Source of the DNA: Bacteroidales bacterium | GTDB lineage: Bacteria; Bacteroidota; Bacteroidia; Bacteroidales; UBA932 | Length of the DNA: 39,062 nucleotides | Assembly: GCA_017454265.1 (NCBI GenBank) | Contig: JAFTDJ010000026.1 | Location: forward strand, 1 to 39,062 | Reading direction: 5' to 3' | Shown here: one piece after another, positions 1-7,669 of the stretch | How the letters are laid out: each line of letters starts with the position of its first letter | Position numbering within the stretch: the stretch's first letter is position 1 | The notes under the pieces: generated by a model | The model's input: the letters and a program-made list of their open reading frames with translations, nothing else | What the model was told of the DNA's origin: nothing | The model's database searches: none | Made by a program: the position numbers and the translations under genes

Positions 1-264
1 AGAGACATCAAGAAGGACATCGATTACGTCCTGAGCGCATTTATCGAGGATTGCTCCCTTGTGGCTGCAGTAAATTCCAAAGTGAGCGACGACAAGGCCG
101 AGGCCCTTATCGACGAGGCGGTTAAACTTTATAACGAGCTCCGCGACAAGGTTGGCAAGGCCGAGGGTTCCACCCGTCAGTACTATACCGCTCTCCGCAA
201 GGAACTTCTGGAAAAAACTGATGCCCTTTACGAAAAGCTTTCAGAGGCTGTGAAAAAGGCTTAA
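1..264 (+). CDS. Small conserved Bacteroidales protein, 5' end outside window
   Basis: The reading frame is open from base 1, so the GTG at 61 is probably not the start and the gene begins upstream of the window. The visible 87 residues begin RDIKKDIDYV and end in a lysine-rich helix (KLSEAVKKA). The protein is charged, probably all-helical, and has no signal peptide or Cys motif. From memory, proteins of this size and style sit directly upstream of the PBP4-type carboxypeptidase gene in Bacteroidales, as here: its TAA (262-264) abuts the next ATG at 265, implying translational coupling. I know of no assigned function. Confidence 0.75.
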   Translation, partial: RDIKKDIDYVLSAFIEDCSLVAAVNSKVSDDKAEALIDEAVKLYNELRDKVGKAEGSTRQYYTALRKELLEKTDALYEKLSEAVKKA

Positions 265-1794
265 ATGCCTGTGGCCTTGAAGTTTTCGGTTAAAATATTT
301 GCGCTCGCCGCACTGTTTGCTTTTACGGCTGCATCCGCGGCTGCACAAGATACCAGGACGCAGAAGCTGGTTTCCGCTTATTCACGGAAAGAGCCTCTGC
401 GTTCCGGCATTCTTGGGGTGTTCGCTATGCGCGGGGCCGATACACTGGCTCAGTACAACCGTAATCTCAAGATGGTTCCGGCATCCAATATGAAGCTGCT
501 GACTACCGGCCTTGCGCTTTCCCGGCTGGGGCCGGATATGCGTTTCACCACCAGGCTGGCATATAGCGGCGCCATCAACGACGGCGTGCTTGACGGAGAC
601 CTGTACATCGTCGGCGGGGGAGATCCTACCCTTGCGGCTGGCTGTGGTTGTGCCGATTCCCTTGAAGTTACTTTTGGCAGATGGAAGGCGGTTCTGGATG
701 CTGCCGGTATAAAAACTGTTAAGGGACGTATCATCGGGGATCCGCGCTTTTTCAAGCGCCCCGGGCACGGAACTTCCTGGCAGTTCGAAGACTTGGGATT
801 CAATTACGGAGCAAGTCCGTCAGGCCTGAATTTCTGGGAGAACTCCCAAAGCTTCAGCGTGAGTTCGTCTGCGCTCGGCACGCCTCCGGTGGTTTCGGTC
901 CTGTATCCGGATACCCCGTGGATGAATTATGTCAATTCCGCCTCCACCGGTCCCGCAGGTTCGGAGAATACGCTCTTCTACGTCAATACCGAGTTCGGCC
1001 CGTTCGGAGAGTTTCAGGGAAGTTTCCCCTCCGGGCGCAAAGATTACACGCTGGAGTGCTCTAATCCTTTCGGTGCATACACCTGCGCCTATTTCTTTCA
1101 TAACTATCTGTTGTGTAACGGTATAACTGTGGAGGGAGGTTTTGCTGACATTGGCCCTTCGGGCTTGGTGCGGAGCGACCTTCTCTTCTCCGATATGGGC
1201 TCCCGTGCGTTGCCCGTGAAGGAACTTACCATACTCGGCGAAGCGCAGTCTCCGGAGCTCTGGAAGATAGCCAAAGACACCAATTATCGGAGCGACAACT
1301 TCTATGCGGAGACGCTGTTCAATATGTTGTCGTACAGTATGTTCGGTTCGGCAGACAGGGACAGTTCCGTTCTGGCGTCGAAGGCCCTGATTACCGCGAT
1401 GGGCTTGCATACAGACAACTCTTGCCGCCAGATAGACGGCAGCGGCCTGTCCCGCAAGAATTATGTGTCACCCGAGTTCTTCGTACGTTTTCTCAAAAAG
1501 ATGTATGCTTCGCCGGTCAGGGACTACTACCTTGAGTCTCTCCCGTCTCCGGGAACAAAGAGCACCTTGAAAAACCGTATGGGTGCGGTTCCCGCGTCCG
1601 TCAAGTCCCGGGTGAAAATGAAGAGCGGTTCCATGAACGGCGTAATGTGCCTGAGCGGCTACATTCTCCCCTCCGACGGCGACCGCTCAAAGACCATTGT
1701 TTTCTCTCTCCTCACCAACAACGTCACGGCTCCTAATTATGCCGTGGCATCAATCCTGGACGAGATTATCTTGAGCCTGGCGATGGAGTACTAG
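265..1794 (+). CDS. dacB: D-alanyl-D-alanine carboxypeptidase/endopeptidase (PBP4 type, peptidase S13)
   Basis: Periplasmic penicillin-binding protein that trims or cleaves peptidoglycan stem-peptide cross-links. A signal peptide (about residues 1-28, ending SAAAQ) precedes the catalytic domain. All three active-site motifs are present: SxxK as SNMK (S74-K77), SxN as SDN (343-345) and KTG as KSG (453-455). The gap between the first two is long, as expected for class C PBPs with inserted domains. The 509-aa length fits the S13 family. It starts immediately after the upstream stop codon, so the two genes are likely co-transcribed. Its last codons and TAG stop (1792-1794) lie inside the terminal arm of a palindromic repeat, so the repeat seems to have inserted at or shaped the 3' end. 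Confidence 0.93.
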   Translation: MPVALKFSVKIFALAALFAFTAASAAAQDTRTQKLVSAYSRKEPLRSGILGVFAMRGADTLAQYNRNLKMVPASNMKLLTTGLALSRLGPDMRFTTRLAYSGAINDGVLDGDLYIVGGGDPTLAAGCGCADSLEVTFGRWKAVLDAAGIKTVKGRIIGDPRFFKRPGHGTSWQFEDLGFNYGASPSGLNFWENSQSFSVSSSALGTPPVVSVLYPDTPWMNYVNSASTGPAGSENTLFYVNTEFGPFGEFQGSFPSGRKDYTLECSNPFGAYTCAYFFHNYLLCNGITVEGGFADIGPSGLVRSDLLFSDMGSRALPVKELTILGEAQSPELWKIAKDTNYRSDNFYAETLFNMLSYSMFGSADRDSSVLASKALITAMGLHTDNSCRQIDGSGLSRKNYVSPEFFVRFLKKMYASPVRDYYLESLPSPGTKSTLKNRMGAVPASVKSRVKMKSGSMNGVMCLSGYILPSDGDRSKTIVFSLLTNNVTAPNYAVASILDEIILSLAMEY

Positions 1795-1907
1795 CAAAGT
1801 ACAAAATCGGCCACTGAGAGCCAAAAGTGTCCTTCACCCCCAGATAGAAAGTGGGGGTAAAGAACGTTTTTTGTCGTAGAAGCCATAAAGTGTACTTTGC
1901 GAATACT
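1787..1907. repeat. Palindromic MITE/REP-like element (left)
   Basis: The arms AGTACTAGCAAAGTAC (1787-1802) and the complement of 1892-1907 match at 14 of 16 positions. The core carries a hairpin with a 7-bp perfect stem (ACCCCCA 1836-1842, TGGGGGT 1852-1858, 9-nt loop). The stop codon of the carboxypeptidase gene lies in the left arm. The size (about 120 bp) and nested symmetry resemble a non-autonomous element mobilised in trans. No clear target-site duplication was found. Confidence 0.7.
1794..1873 (+). repeat. Inverted repeat, left copy (80 bp)
   Basis: The reverse complement of this stretch matches 5693-5772 at 78 of 80 positions by eye (mismatches near the A-run end and in GGCTCTC versus GGCCCTC). 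The two copies enclose the C69 peptidase, serpin and RAYT-like genes. Outside them lie cell-wall and housekeeping genes, so the copies may mark the ends of a mobile segment. Confidence 0.9.
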
Positions 1908-1927
1908 GAGAAATATGCGGTTTTTTG

Positions 1928-1935
1928 TATCTTTC
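1928..1935 (+). promoter_or_regulatory. Weak -7-like box just before the C69 peptidase gene
   Basis: TATCTTTC is one mismatch from the Bacteroidota -7 consensus TAnnTTTG. It ends 4 nt before the ATG at 1940, which would give a nearly leaderless transcript. No TTTG -33 box stands at the expected distance. Confidence 0.35.
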
Positions 1936-1939
1936 GGCT

Positions 1940-3502
1940 ATGAAACGGTTTTTTATAGTTTTCGGCATCGTAATCTGTGCCGTACTCGATGTCCGGGCAT
2001 CGTGTTTTTCGTATTCTCCCGATGATTTCGACGGGGCCTGCTGCACCAGCATAATGGTTGGACGAAAGGCTTCTGCCGACGGCTCCGTGATGACGTCACA
2101 CACCTGTGACGGCCGATACCGCACATGGGTACGGGTGGAGCCGGCGGCAAAGCATCCTAGAGGGGCGAAGCATGCCATTCTTCGCGGAACCATGAAGACC
2201 GTCTCGCCGGACGATACCACCGGAGTGCGCCTGATGGGCGAAATCCCCGAGACCCGGCACACCTTTGCCTACCTCAACACCGCATACCCTTGCATGAACG
2301 AGAAGCAGTTGGCGATTGGCGAAACTACCTTCGGCGGCCCCGACACTCTGGTCAACCCGGCCGGGTGGTTCACTATCGAGGAACTTGAGCGAGTTGCCCT
2401 GCAGCGCTGCAGTTCCGCCCGCGAAGCCATCAGGCTGATGGGCTCGCTTGCAGAAAAATACGGCTACGGTGACGGGGGCGAGTGCCTCACGGTAGCCGAC
2501 AAGAACGAGGTATGGCAGTTCGAAATTGTTGGCGTCGGCAAGAAAAAAGTTGGCGCAGCCTGGGCTGCCCGACGTATTCCCGACGACCACGTTGCCGTGT
2601 CTGCCAACATCCCCCGCATCGGCCGCATAGACCGCAGCGACCCCAATCTTATGGCTTCCGCCAACGTGGAGCAGGTAGCCCTTGACAACGGACTTTGGGA
2701 CGGCAGCGGCGACTTCATCTTCTGGAAATCGTTCAATACAGACTACGCCCGCGGGAAGAATTTCAACGACCGCGAGTACTTCATACTCAACTACTTCGCC
2801 CCGTCTCTCGGACTGAGCTACGATATGGACGAACTACCGTTCAGCGTGAAGCCTGAGAAGCCCGTGAGCCTTGAGGATGTGATGGCGCTCTTCCGCGAGA
2901 CCTATGAAGGTACAGAGTTCGACATGACCCGAAAGGTGATTATGGCGCGTCCTGCCGCCAAGGAGCATCCCGCCGACACGGTCGTGAGCCCCGTTGCCAA
3001 TCCCTGGCTGGGCACCACGATGCGTAACACCCTGAACACGCTCGCTCCCGGAACGGTGGAGTTCAGGCGTACCATAGCGGTGGCCTGGTGCTCCTATTCG
3101 CACGTGACCCAGCTGCGAAACTGGCTTCCCGATGCAGTAGGCGGTGTATGCTGGCTGTCACTTGACAATCCCGGCCAGAGCCCGCGCATCCCTGTATTTT
3201 GCGGAACGGCAAGCCTTCCTGGTGTATATTTGCGCTGCGGCCAGAAGGAGTACATTCCCGACTGTGCGTTATGGCAGTTCCGGCGGGCTAACAAGCTTGC
3301 AACCGTCGCCTGGCAGAGCACCAAGGAAGGATTCTATAAGGAACTGCTTGATTATGAGCGCGCATCCATAAGCGGCCAGCCTGGAGGCAAGGCCTCCGAA
3401 GAGATGCTCACCGATTATACCGCGCAGATGTTCCAGGATGCCGCCGCCCGCTGGCAGAAGCTGGAATACGGTTACTGGCAGCGCTTCGGAACGGGGTTCT
3501 AG
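1940..3502 (+). CDS. C69 family dipeptidase (secreted)
   Basis: Predicted N-terminal-nucleophile cysteine peptidase that cleaves dipeptides, exported to the periplasm. The start is the ATG giving MKRFFIVFGIV, a clear signal peptide; an upstream in-frame ATG (1925) would add only five residues. After the signal and a short propeptide comes CCTSIMVGRKASADGS. By family rule C35 becomes the N-terminal catalytic Cys after autoprocessing, followed by the usual G-K/R-x-A-S-x-D-G-S stretch. At 520 aa it fits the family. It is convergent with the serpin gene: both stops share the palindrome CTAG at 3499-3502. It lies inside the inverted-repeat-bounded block. Confident for family, not for substrate. 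Confidence 0.9.
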   Translation: MKRFFIVFGIVICAVLDVRASCFSYSPDDFDGACCTSIMVGRKASADGSVMTSHTCDGRYRTWVRVEPAAKHPRGAKHAILRGTMKTVSPDDTTGVRLMGEIPETRHTFAYLNTAYPCMNEKQLAIGETTFGGPDTLVNPAGWFTIEELERVALQRCSSAREAIRLMGSLAEKYGYGDGGECLTVADKNEVWQFEIVGVGKKKVGAAWAARRIPDDHVAVSANIPRIGRIDRSDPNLMASANVEQVALDNGLWDGSGDFIFWKSFNTDYARGKNFNDREYFILNYFAPSLGLSYDMDELPFSVKPEKPVSLEDVMALFRETYEGTEFDMTRKVIMARPAAKEHPADTVVSPVANPWLGTTMRNTLNTLAPGTVEFRRTIAVAWCSYSHVTQLRNWLPDAVGGVCWLSLDNPGQSPRIPVFCGTASLPGVYLRCGQKEYIPDCALWQFRRANKLATVAWQSTKEGFYKELLDYERASISGQPGGKASEEMLTDYTAQMFQDAAARWQKLEYGYWQRFGTGF

Positions 3503-4797
3503 CGGCCGGTAAATACGCCCTCGAAGAGTATGGCGCCGGAAGTTTGCTCTGCAATCACGTACACGAATGGGTGGTCTGCATAGAAGTGCACTTCCTCATG
3601 CTGTCCCGGACCTGCGGAACCGTCTTTTTCTATGATAACCACGGTAACGGCGGCTGCTTCGGTCCCCCATTCGGCAACATTGATGCGTGCCTTCTGGATG
3701 ATATTGCTGATATAGAACTGCTCTTCAGGAACGTCGAACATGAGGTCAAACTCGGCCGATTTATCGTCGAAGGCCCGACGCATCCCAAGGGCTTTCATTG
3801 TCCGGGGCAGTTCAAAGCGGCTCTCCGACTCGAATTTGGGGAGGCGGAGGATTACTTCCGTGTCTTTGGTCAGTGACGCGGTGATATCTTCCCACTTCTC
3901 GCCGGGCAGCTTATTCATCAGTTTGGAAAGACCTTCTTTCCCGGACTCGTCCGGCAGTAGGATGTACATAGAATACTTCCCGTTGGAATAAGGTATTGCC
4001 GCAACCCGGTAGCCGTCGCGCTTGGCATAAGGGAAATTGCGCGCAGCAGGCATCATGTCGACCTTTGTCTGCCCGCCACCGTCCAGGTAGAACGGCTGAT
4101 TTTTTATGGTTAACTCTTCGCGGAACATAGGATTGTGGTCACCGCCGCTCCACCGTGCCTTGAAATACAGGGCGTTCATTATGGCGGCAGCAAAGTCGGG
4201 AGTTATGTCATCCTGCTTCAGGAGCGGGTAGATGAATCCGTTGGTGTTCTGCCTTGCCCATTCATTGATGCGGTCTACGATTTCTTTGGGACTGGAAGGG
4301 TTGATGTACTCTACTGGAGCATAGTATGTATCGTTCATCACTTTGCTGAACGCCTTCTGCAGAGGATATTTTTTGTGCACCAGAAGTGCGTCGGTGAGCT
4401 TCAGGGCTACATCCGGATCTACGGCAGGAAGTTCGCGGAGCAGGATGTTGCAATACTCGTTCAGGGCCGTTAAATCCTCGCCGTAGCCCAGAACCTTAGT
4501 GATTTCCCCGGCAGTCTGCCCGGAAGCTCCGTTCACCGTCATTGCAAGGGCGTACTGGAGGCTGAGAGGAGAGAATACCATACTGCCGGGAGCTTCTTTG
4601 TAAAGCTGGGCTAATGTGTTAAAGGCAAATGCGTTGCCGGCACGTACACAAGCCTGCTGCTCTTCGCTCAAAGACACTTTGGTGATAGCCCCCGACGGCT
4701 CGGGGGAGCTGATTGTAATGGGGCCATCCACAATCAGGGACTCGATGCATCCGGACAAAGTGGCAAGGGCCATGCATGCCATGAGGATTCTTTTCAT
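3499..4797 (-). CDS. Serpin family lipoprotein (serine/cysteine protease inhibitor)
   Basis: A 432-aa serpin with a lipoprotein signal (MKRILMACMALATLSGC, lipid-modified C17), so probably anchored in the outer membrane. Serpin hallmarks are visible: the reactive-centre-loop hinge GTEAAAVTVV, the C-terminal HPFVYVIAEQTSGAILFEG strand, and the internal NALYFKARW strand. The small residues of the hinge suggest a true inhibitor able to insert its loop. The scissile region is around IIEKDGSAGPG; alignment to alpha-1-antitrypsin puts P1 near K/D, but the loop seems longer, so target specificity cannot be read. In gut bacteria serpins are thought to block host or competitor proteases. It is tail-to-tail with the C69 peptidase and divergent from the RAYT-like gene. 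Confidence 0.93.
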   Translation of the reverse strand: MKRILMACMALATLSGCIESLIVDGPITISSPEPSGAITKVSLSEEQQACVRAGNAFAFNTLAQLYKEAPGSMVFSPLSLQYALAMTVNGASGQTAGEITKVLGYGEDLTALNEYCNILLRELPAVDPDVALKLTDALLVHKKYPLQKAFSKVMNDTYYAPVEYINPSSPKEIVDRINEWARQNTNGFIYPLLKQDDITPDFAAAIMNALYFKARWSGGDHNPMFREELTIKNQPFYLDGGGQTKVDMMPAARNFPYAKRDGYRVAAIPYSNGKYSMYILLPDESGKEGLSKLMNKLPGEKWEDITASLTKDTEVILRLPKFESESRFELPRTMKALGMRRAFDDKSAEFDLMFDVPEEQFYISNIIQKARINVAEWGTEAAAVTVVIIEKDGSAGPGQHEEVHFYADHPFVYVIAEQTSGAILFEGVFTGR

Positions 4798-4889
4798 ATC
4801 GGTGTTTTTCTGTATAAATGCCAGATGTTGTGATTTCTTGCGGAAAGATACGAATTATTTGTATATTAGCTTCACTAAACTATTGAATT

Positions 4890-5732
4890 ATGGAAAACGA
4901 ACTGGTAAACAACTATTGGCACATCTATTCAGACGGCACTAAGACCGACATCCCCTTCTTTTCCGATGAGGATAAAGTGTATGCAATGAATTCGGTCGCA
5001 ATTGTGGCATTCCATGTCGGTGTGCGGGTACTCTGCGTTAATATAAACGATACGCATCTCCATGCTGTAGTGTACGGGGAAAGTGGTGAAAGGTTCAAGG
5101 AAGAACTGCGTCGGCGGATTATTGTTTTTCTTAAACGGGAAGGTCACGGTGATCAGTTGGGTGAAGGACTGTTTATAAGCTGTGATATGATTGCCACCCG
5201 GAGGGAATTGTTGTCCAAGATTATTTACACCTTCCGAAACTGTCTTGATTTCTATAAAAGAATGCCGTGGGAATACCGTTTCGGGGTCGGGAATGTCTAT
5301 TTTACTGAAAACGTGAATCGTGGCAAACCACTTGGTGAATTATCTTTTAGGCAACAAAAGGCCTTGCTTCATACTGGCGAAAAGATGCCAGAAGGGTGGC
5401 GCTTAGATGAACACGGCATGTTAATCCCAAGATATTTCATTGATATTCAACATGTAGAGAGCCTTTTTGTTACCCCGCGAGCCTTTTTGGCATTTCTTTA
5501 TGTCAGGAAGGAAGATGAGCAGTATATGAAACAGCAACTTTTCGTCCATTACCGTGAAAGCCGCAATATGGAAGAGATACGGAAACGAGGTAATAAACTA
5601 TCTAACAGTTATTTTGGCAGGTCATTGCCAAAAGTGGATTTACGATGCCGTCTTCAAGTGGCTGCCAAAATGCTGAAGGAGGGATTCGGTAGCAAAAGAC
5701 GTTCTTTACCCCCACTTTCTATCTGGGGGTGA
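4890..5732 (+). CDS. Divergent RAYT / IS200-like (Y1, HUH) transposase homologue
   Basis: A 280-aa protein with no signal peptide. Residues 40-63 resemble the HUH strand of Y1 transposases (NINDTHLHAVVYG, H56-L-H58). A helix follows with Y113, N117 and an EYRFGVGNVYF stretch (129-139) that parallels the Y-x3-N and YRWSS features of REP-associated tyrosine transposases. The C-terminal third (about 185-270) is basic and may bind DNA. The last 13 or so residues (KRRSLPPLSIWG) are encoded by the right inverted repeat, and the TGA stop sits at the base of its hairpin. RAYT genes are typically flanked by inverted REP sequences, which fits. The Y1 assignment is by motif only; a Bacteroidota-specific protein of other function is the alternative. 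Confidence 0.55.
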   Translation: MENELVNNYWHIYSDGTKTDIPFFSDEDKVYAMNSVAIVAFHVGVRVLCVNINDTHLHAVVYGESGERFKEELRRRIIVFLKREGHGDQLGEGLFISCDMIATRRELLSKIIYTFRNCLDFYKRMPWEYRFGVGNVYFTENVNRGKPLGELSFRQQKALLHTGEKMPEGWRLDEHGMLIPRYFIDIQHVESLFVTPRAFLAFLYVRKEDEQYMKQQLFVHYRESRNMEEIRKRGNKLSNSYFGRSLPKVDLRCRLQVAAKMLKEGFGSKRRSLPPLSIWG

Positions 5733-5772
5733 AGGACACTTTTGGCCCTCAGTGGCCGATTTTGTACTTTGC
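5693..5772 (-). repeat. Inverted repeat, right copy (80 bp), with hairpin
   Basis: Matches the reverse complement of 1794-1873 at 78 of 80 positions. It carries the same 7-bp stem (5708-5714 with 5724-5730). It overlaps the 3' end of the RAYT-like gene and fills most of the gap to the convergent smpB, where its hairpin could also stop transcription. The boundary GTACTTTGCTGATACTGAG (5764-5782) matches 1892-1910 in direct orientation at 17 of 19 positions. No second outer arm is visible, so this copy seems shorter than the left one. Confidence 0.9.
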
Positions 5773-5794
5773 TGATACTGAGATTGCCCGGAGG

Positions 5795-6259
5795 CTACCC
5801 CCTCTCCAGCTCCCGGCGGATGTCCTTTTCGCGGATGGTGGCGCGCTTGTCGTATTCTTTTTTGCCCCGCGCCAGGGCAATATGGAGCTTGGCGTAGCCG
5901 TTCTCGGCGATATAGGCGCGAACAGCTACGATAGTGAGGCCCTTGGTCTTGGTAGCCTGCTCGAGGTGACGGAGCTCGCGGCGGGTAAGCAGCAGCTTGC
6001 GGTCGCGCGCCGGCTCGTGGCTGCCCCACTTGGACGCCCAGAAGTAGGTAGAGATGTTCATCCCCTTGACATACAGTTCGCCTCCGGAAAAATAACACCA
6101 GGCATCGGCCAGTGAGGCTTTCCCAGCCCGCAACGATTTGATTTCCGTGCCCACCAGCACAATACCTGCATCGTACTGTTCCAGAAATTCGTAGTCGTAC
6201 GAGGCCCGCTTGTTGCTGATTTGCACCCGCGGTGACTTCTTCTTGCCGGCGGCACTCAT
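5795..6259 (-). CDS. smpB: SsrA-binding protein SmpB
   Basis: A 154-aa tmRNA-binding protein required for trans-translation, which rescues stalled ribosomes in the cytoplasm. Diagnostic stretches are [37 protein letters not shown], the [22 protein letters not shown]-type region, and a basic tail [21 protein letters not shown]. The start is the ATG at 6257-6259, giving [18 protein letters not shown]; the longer upstream frame is only antisense and overlap sequence. This ATG overlaps the metK TGA (4-nt ATGA overlap), so the two genes are translationally coupled. It is convergent with the RAYT-like gene, from which it is separated by the right inverted repeat. Confidence 0.97.
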   Translation of the reverse strand: MSAAGKKKSPRVQISNKRASYDYEFLEQYDAGIVLVGTEIKSLRAGKASLADAWCYFSGGELYVKGMNISTYFWASKWGSHEPARDRKLLLTRRELRHLEQATKTKGLTIVAVRAYIAENGYAKLHIALARGKKEYDKRATIREKDIRRELERG

Positions 6260-7500
6260 AGCCCGAACGCCCTCCTGATATTGTCTACCTCGTCCAGCAG
6301 CTCCCAACCGAAGAACTGCACCTCGCGCTGCTGGCCGCACACCGTCACCGTCCCGCGGTAAGGCTTGCGGCCCACATGACCGTAGGCGGCTGTGGGGCTG
6401 AAAATAGGATTCTTGAGCCCGAAGCGGCGCACTATGGCGGCGGGACGCAGGTCGAAGAGCTCCCGTACGCGGGCGGCTATCTCGCCGTCTCCGCCGGGAA
6501 CGTGCGCGCTGCCGTAAGTCTCTACGAAAACGCTCACCGGCTCGGCCACGCCTATTGCATAAGCCAGCTGCACCAGGGCCTCGTCGCATACGCCCGCGGC
6601 CACCAGGTTCTTGGCGATGTGGCGGGCCGCATAGGCGGCGCTGCGGTCCACCTTGGACGAATCCTTCCCCGAGAATGCACCGCCGCCGTGGGCCCCGCGT
6701 CCGCCGTAGGTGTCTACGATTATCTTGCGCCCGGTGAGTCCGGTGTCTCCCGCCGGGCCGCCGATTACGAACTTGCCGGTGGGGTTAACGTGCAGTATCC
6801 AGTCGCCCTTGAAGAGGGAGGCGGTTCGCCCGGGGAGCGAGGCGATGAGGCGGGGGAGGAGTATCTCACGCACATCCTTCTCGATACGGTCGTGCATGGC
6901 CTGCTCGGTGTCGAATTCATCGTGCTGCGTGCTCAGGACTATCGTATGTACGCGCACCGGATGGTGGTGCGAGCTGAATTCCACGGTGAACTGCGCCTTG
7001 GCGTCGGGCCGCAGGTAGGGCATAAGTTCCGGCTCCTCGTGGCGAATGCGGGAAAGCTCGCGGAGCAGCGCGTGCGAGAGGCTGAGCGCAAGCGGCATAT
7101 ACTCTTCGGTGTCCCGGGAGGCGTAGCCGAACATCATTCCCTGGTCTCCGGCACCCTGCGCGTCTTCGCTGGAACGCACTACGCCACGGTTAATGTCGGC
7201 GCTCTGCTCGTGGATGGTGCTGATGACCCCGCACGAGGAGGCGTCGAACCCGTATTCGGCTTTGGTATATCCTATCCGCGAGATGACCTTGCGCACTGTT
7301 TCCTGGATGTCCACGTAGGCGTGCTCGCTGCGCACCTCTCCGCCCACCACCACAAGGCCGGCGGTGCAGAATGTTTCACATGCTACTTTTGCTTCCGGGT
7401 CCTGGGAGAGGAACTCGTCCAGGATGGCGTCTGAAATCTGGTCGGCAACCTTGTCGGGGTGCCCTTCGGAGACTGACTCCGACGTAAATAAATAGTTCAT
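6256..7500 (-). CDS. metK: S-adenosylmethionine synthetase
   Basis: Cytoplasmic enzyme making S-adenosylmethionine from ATP and methionine. The start is the ATG at 7498-7500, giving [20 protein letters not shown], the conserved N-terminus of the family; a frame extending to 7536 adds no conserved sequence. The ATP-binding GHPDK and the glycine-rich [15 protein letters not shown] loop are intact. The 414-aa length is normal for the longer Bacteroidota form. It is first gene of a metK-smpB operon. A -7-like box (7562-7569, minus strand) implies a leader of about 55 nt that contains a possible small stem. Confidence 0.97.
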   Translation of the reverse strand: MNYLFTSESVSEGHPDKVADQISDAILDEFLSQDPEAKVACETFCTAGLVVVGGEVRSEHAYVDIQETVRKVISRIGYTKAEYGFDASSCGVISTIHEQSADINRGVVRSSEDAQGAGDQGMMFGYASRDTEEYMPLALSLSHALLRELSRIRHEEPELMPYLRPDAKAQFTVEFSSHHHPVRVHTIVLSTQHDEFDTEQAMHDRIEKDVREILLPRLIASLPGRTASLFKGDWILHVNPTGKFVIGGPAGDTGLTGRKIIVDTYGGRGAHGGGAFSGKDSSKVDRSAAYAARHIAKNLVAAGVCDEALVQLAYAIGVAEPVSVFVETYGSAHVPGGDGEIAARVRELFDLRPAAIVRRFGLKNPIFSPTAAYGHVGRKPYRGTVTVCGQQREVQFFGWELLDEVDNIRRAFGL

Positions 7501-7561
7501 TTTAGCATTTTTTAGAGCGAGGTTGCAAGCAGGCAAATCTGTCCTCGCAGGTTAAAGTGTG

Positions 7562-7569
7562 CAAAGTTA
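7562..7569 (-). promoter_or_regulatory. Predicted metK promoter -7 box (TAACTTTG)
   Basis: On the minus strand the sequence reads TAACTTTG, an exact match to TAnnTTTG, about 60 bp upstream of the metK ATG. The -33 position reads TTTA-like rather than TTTG. It lies back to back with the promoter of the Oar-like receptor gene. Confidence 0.55.
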
Positions 7570-7602
7570 CTAAAAAATTGTTGATAAATAAAATGTATAA
7601 TA

Positions 7603-7634
7603 TTTGTGGGGAACAAATTCTTGATATACCTTTG
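7603..7634 (+). promoter_or_regulatory. Near-consensus Bacteroidota promoter for the Oar-like receptor operon
   Basis: TTTG (7603-7606), a 20-bp spacer, then TACCTTTG (7627-7634) match the -33/-7 consensus of the Bacteroidota primary sigma factor. Transcription would begin near 7640, about 30 nt before the ATG at 7670. This argues against the in-frame GTG at 7634, which lies in the promoter itself. Confidence 0.8.
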
Positions 7635-7669
7635 TGCCACGAAAAAACTATAACGTTATTATTGTTTTT

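Noticed and set aside
6260-6589. Upstream extension of smpB
   Set aside because: The extra residues are Arg/Gly-rich, overlap metK on the same strand in another frame, and are not part of the SmpB family.
7634-7669. GTG start for the Oar-like receptor
   Set aside because: It overlaps the -7 box, and the ATG at 7670 begins a standard signal peptide.
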